Assembly: GCA_003224145.1 (NCBI GenBank)
Contig: QHYN01000207.1
Location: 1-47,211 of the forward strand
Direction of reading: 5' to 3'
Length of the DNA stretch: 47,211 nt
Origin: Acidobacteriota bacterium
GTDB taxonomy: Bacteria; Acidobacteriota; Terriglobia; Acidiferrales; UBA7541
Numbering within the stretch: the first letter of the stretch is position 1; every line of letters begins with the position of its first letter. The notes beneath the pieces are model-generated. The model worked only from the letters and a program-made list of their open reading frames with translations. It was not told the origin of the DNA and did no database searches. The translations under genes were made by a program, and so were the position numbers. Positions 46,106 through 47,211 of this stretch are shown piece by piece.

Positions 46106-46441
46106 ATGATCTTTGCTCGAAAAGCAGAAGAAGGATTTGAAGGAAGAATGGAAAAGCGCCTTCCTATCGCGATCGTCGTGCACCTGAAGCAAGCGCAGTC
46201 TGTCAACGGAACAGAGGTAACCTATACGGATAACATCAGCGCTCACGGCGCTTGTGTGGTTTCCAAGCGTCCCTGGCTCCCCGGCGAAGTGGCGGAGGTC
46301 AAGTCCTTGAAAGATCAGGTTACGCTCCGCGGCAAGGTTGTCCACTGCCGCAAACGCAGCGACAACCGTTACGTCGTCGGTTTGACGTTCCAGGGTCCCC
46401 ACGGCACCGGATCCATCTATCGCATTTACGCCAGCACCTGA
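46106..46441 (+). CDS. PilZ domain protein
   Basis: The 111-residue protein (start ATG 46106) is a single PilZ domain: RMEKR (RxxxR, residues 14-18) and NISAHG ([D/N]xSxxG, about 43-48), then barrel strands ending 'RYVVGLTFQGP'. The start at 46148 would remove the first Arg of the motif, so 46106 is chosen; its binding site is weak. It is likely to bind c-di-GMP as an adaptor. It is divergent from pncB. Confidence 0.75.
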   Translation: MIFARKAEEGFEGRMEKRLPIAIVVHLKQAQSVNGTEVTYTDNISAHGACVVSKRPWLPGEVAEVKSLKDQVTLRGKVVHCRKRSDNRYVVGLTFQGPHGTGSIYRIYAST

Positions 46442-46568
46442 GCCAGGCTGCCGTTCCCGATCTCGATTTTTGCCTGCTGCCCCATGCACCGTTGGCGTTT
46501 AGCGCCATTGCGAGGATCGCGCACGATGGGATCTCTCCTCAGCTTCCAATCCTCACTCCTGCCAGCCT

Positions 46569-46889
46569 TCAAAGGATCTTTTTTCCACTTTTCTTCTTCC
46601 CTCCATACAGTGTGACTCTGCCGTCTACGACGTTGCCCACGTAGCGCCCCGCGTCAAGAAACTGCATCACCTTGTGTCCCTGGCGGGCCAGTTGCGCCCA
46701 GCGCGATTCCGTTTTCGGGTTTTGCTCCAGCCCGCGCAAGGTCTGTCCCCCGAACACAAAATCGATTTCCCGCAAATGTTTCTTCGGCGTGGTTCGCACG
46801 TGGAACTTCTGCCCGTCCAACTCCACTTCTGCTTTATCCTCCACTAACGCTCCCCGCCACACCGCCACCATCGCTTCCTCCAGCGTCAT
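46569..46889 (-). CDS. Small conserved-looking protein, unknown (106 aa)
   Basis: Two adjacent ATGs lie after AAGGAGG; the second (46889) has the better spacing. The 106-residue product has a helical start ('MTLEEAMVAVWRGALVEDKA'), a beta region ('VELDGQKFHVRTTPKKHLRE', 'IDFVFGGQTLRGLEQN'), and a C-terminal 'RQGHKVMQFLDAGRYVGNVV' with a Lys-rich end. No domain is recognised. Its 5' end overlaps, in another frame, the tail of the transposase fragment coming from the right edge. Confidence 0.65.
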   Translation of the reverse strand: MTLEEAMVAVWRGALVEDKAEVELDGQKFHVRTTPKKHLREIDFVFGGQTLRGLEQNPKTESRWAQLARQGHKVMQFLDAGRYVGNVVDGRVTLYGGKKKSGKKIL

Positions 46890-47211
46890 CATCCCTCCTT
46901 GCTCTCGCTTCTGCCAAGATTCTCGTGCGCCTACAGCGGAATGGCTTTGCTTCCTTTCTCGCGGTGCTCCTCCGATTGGCAATGCCGATCGCTTCACTGG
47001 TTAACCATAACTGGCCCCTCCCGTCATGTTTTTCGTAAGTGTTGATGGCTCTGTTGACATCCTCGAGGGCGAGTCGATGCCTCAAGCGGTAGAGGTTGTA
47101 GGCCAGGCCGAGCAGGAGCGCTTGGCGGATTTGCATCGACAGGCTACGTCCCGGAGCCCGCGAGGAGAGCTTACGTTTGACCACTGAGAAAATGGTTTCG
47201 ATCTTGGCGCG
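46834..47211 (-). mobile_element. Partial DDE transposase (C-terminal part), cut by window edge
   Basis: A minus frame open at the right edge encodes 'KIETIFSVVKRKLSSRAPG' and 'QIRQALLLGLAYNLYRLRH', the C-terminal pattern of IS4/IS5-type DDE transposases with the catalytic Glu region (IETIFS). The conserved core ends around 46990; beyond it the frame runs on to a stop at 46834 with weak composition, over the start of the neighbouring gene. The element's end and terminal repeats could not be identified. Confidence 0.7.

Overview
The window looks like a piece of a Gram-negative, GC-rich soil bacterium, most likely an acidobacterium. That assignment is an inference from gene content: a complete Tol-Pal envelope cluster, LeuS/GuaA/endonuclease IV in one operon, MiaB next to a DUF151 nuclease, a YpdA-type reductase, DUF1259, YncE and vanadium haloperoxidase genes, and many secreted proteins with Sec or Tat signals. 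No rRNA, convincing tRNA or CRISPR array was seen. Genes lie on both strands in short operons; a partial transposase sits at the right edge.

Left part (1-6170): single genes, mostly on +. They are a GYD protein, a secreted DinB-like protein, a small membrane protein behind two TTGTAC-N6-GTACAA-like dyads, a MOSC protein and a methyltransferase resembling protein arginine methyltransferases. A minus-strand three-ORF islet of unknown role follows (4725-5826). Then comes a minus operon, parA-parB-unknown-ypdA-nuoI (10074 to 6514), with a dyad over its likely promoter, followed by a PilZ protein, a MATE exporter and a secreted protein with a clear terminator.

Centre (13.1-25 kb): miaB and a DUF151 nuclease on -, then DUF1259 and YncE-like secreted proteins, then tolQ-tolR-tolA/tonB-tolB-pal-cpoB on +. 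This is the whole trans-envelope machine that keeps the outer membrane attached during division. tolQ seems to lack a normal start codon. A secreted DUF1349/beta-propeller protein (-), ssb (+) and a zinc-free alcohol-dehydrogenase-type reductase (+) follow, with a two-hairpin repeat between the last two.

Right part (26.6-47.2 kb): a vanadium-dependent haloperoxidase with all seven expected active-site residues lies next to a Tat-exported protein gene interrupted by one in-frame TGA. An ECF sigma/anti-sigma/Spy-like stress operon is divergent from an XRE regulator. nfo-leuS-guaA forms an operon. DAHP synthase and a Tat-type metallo-beta-lactamase-fold hydrolase come next. A diguanylate cyclase with an intact I-site lies beside a receiver-PilZ protein, giving three PilZ proteins in the window. 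A nicotinate phosphoribosyltransferase/nicotinamidase pair makes a compact NAD salvage unit.

Nothing here proves a new system. The best leads are the 4.7-5.8 kb islet, the ATT start of tolQ, the TGA-split Tat gene, the PRMT-like enzyme and several unexplained dyads and hairpins.
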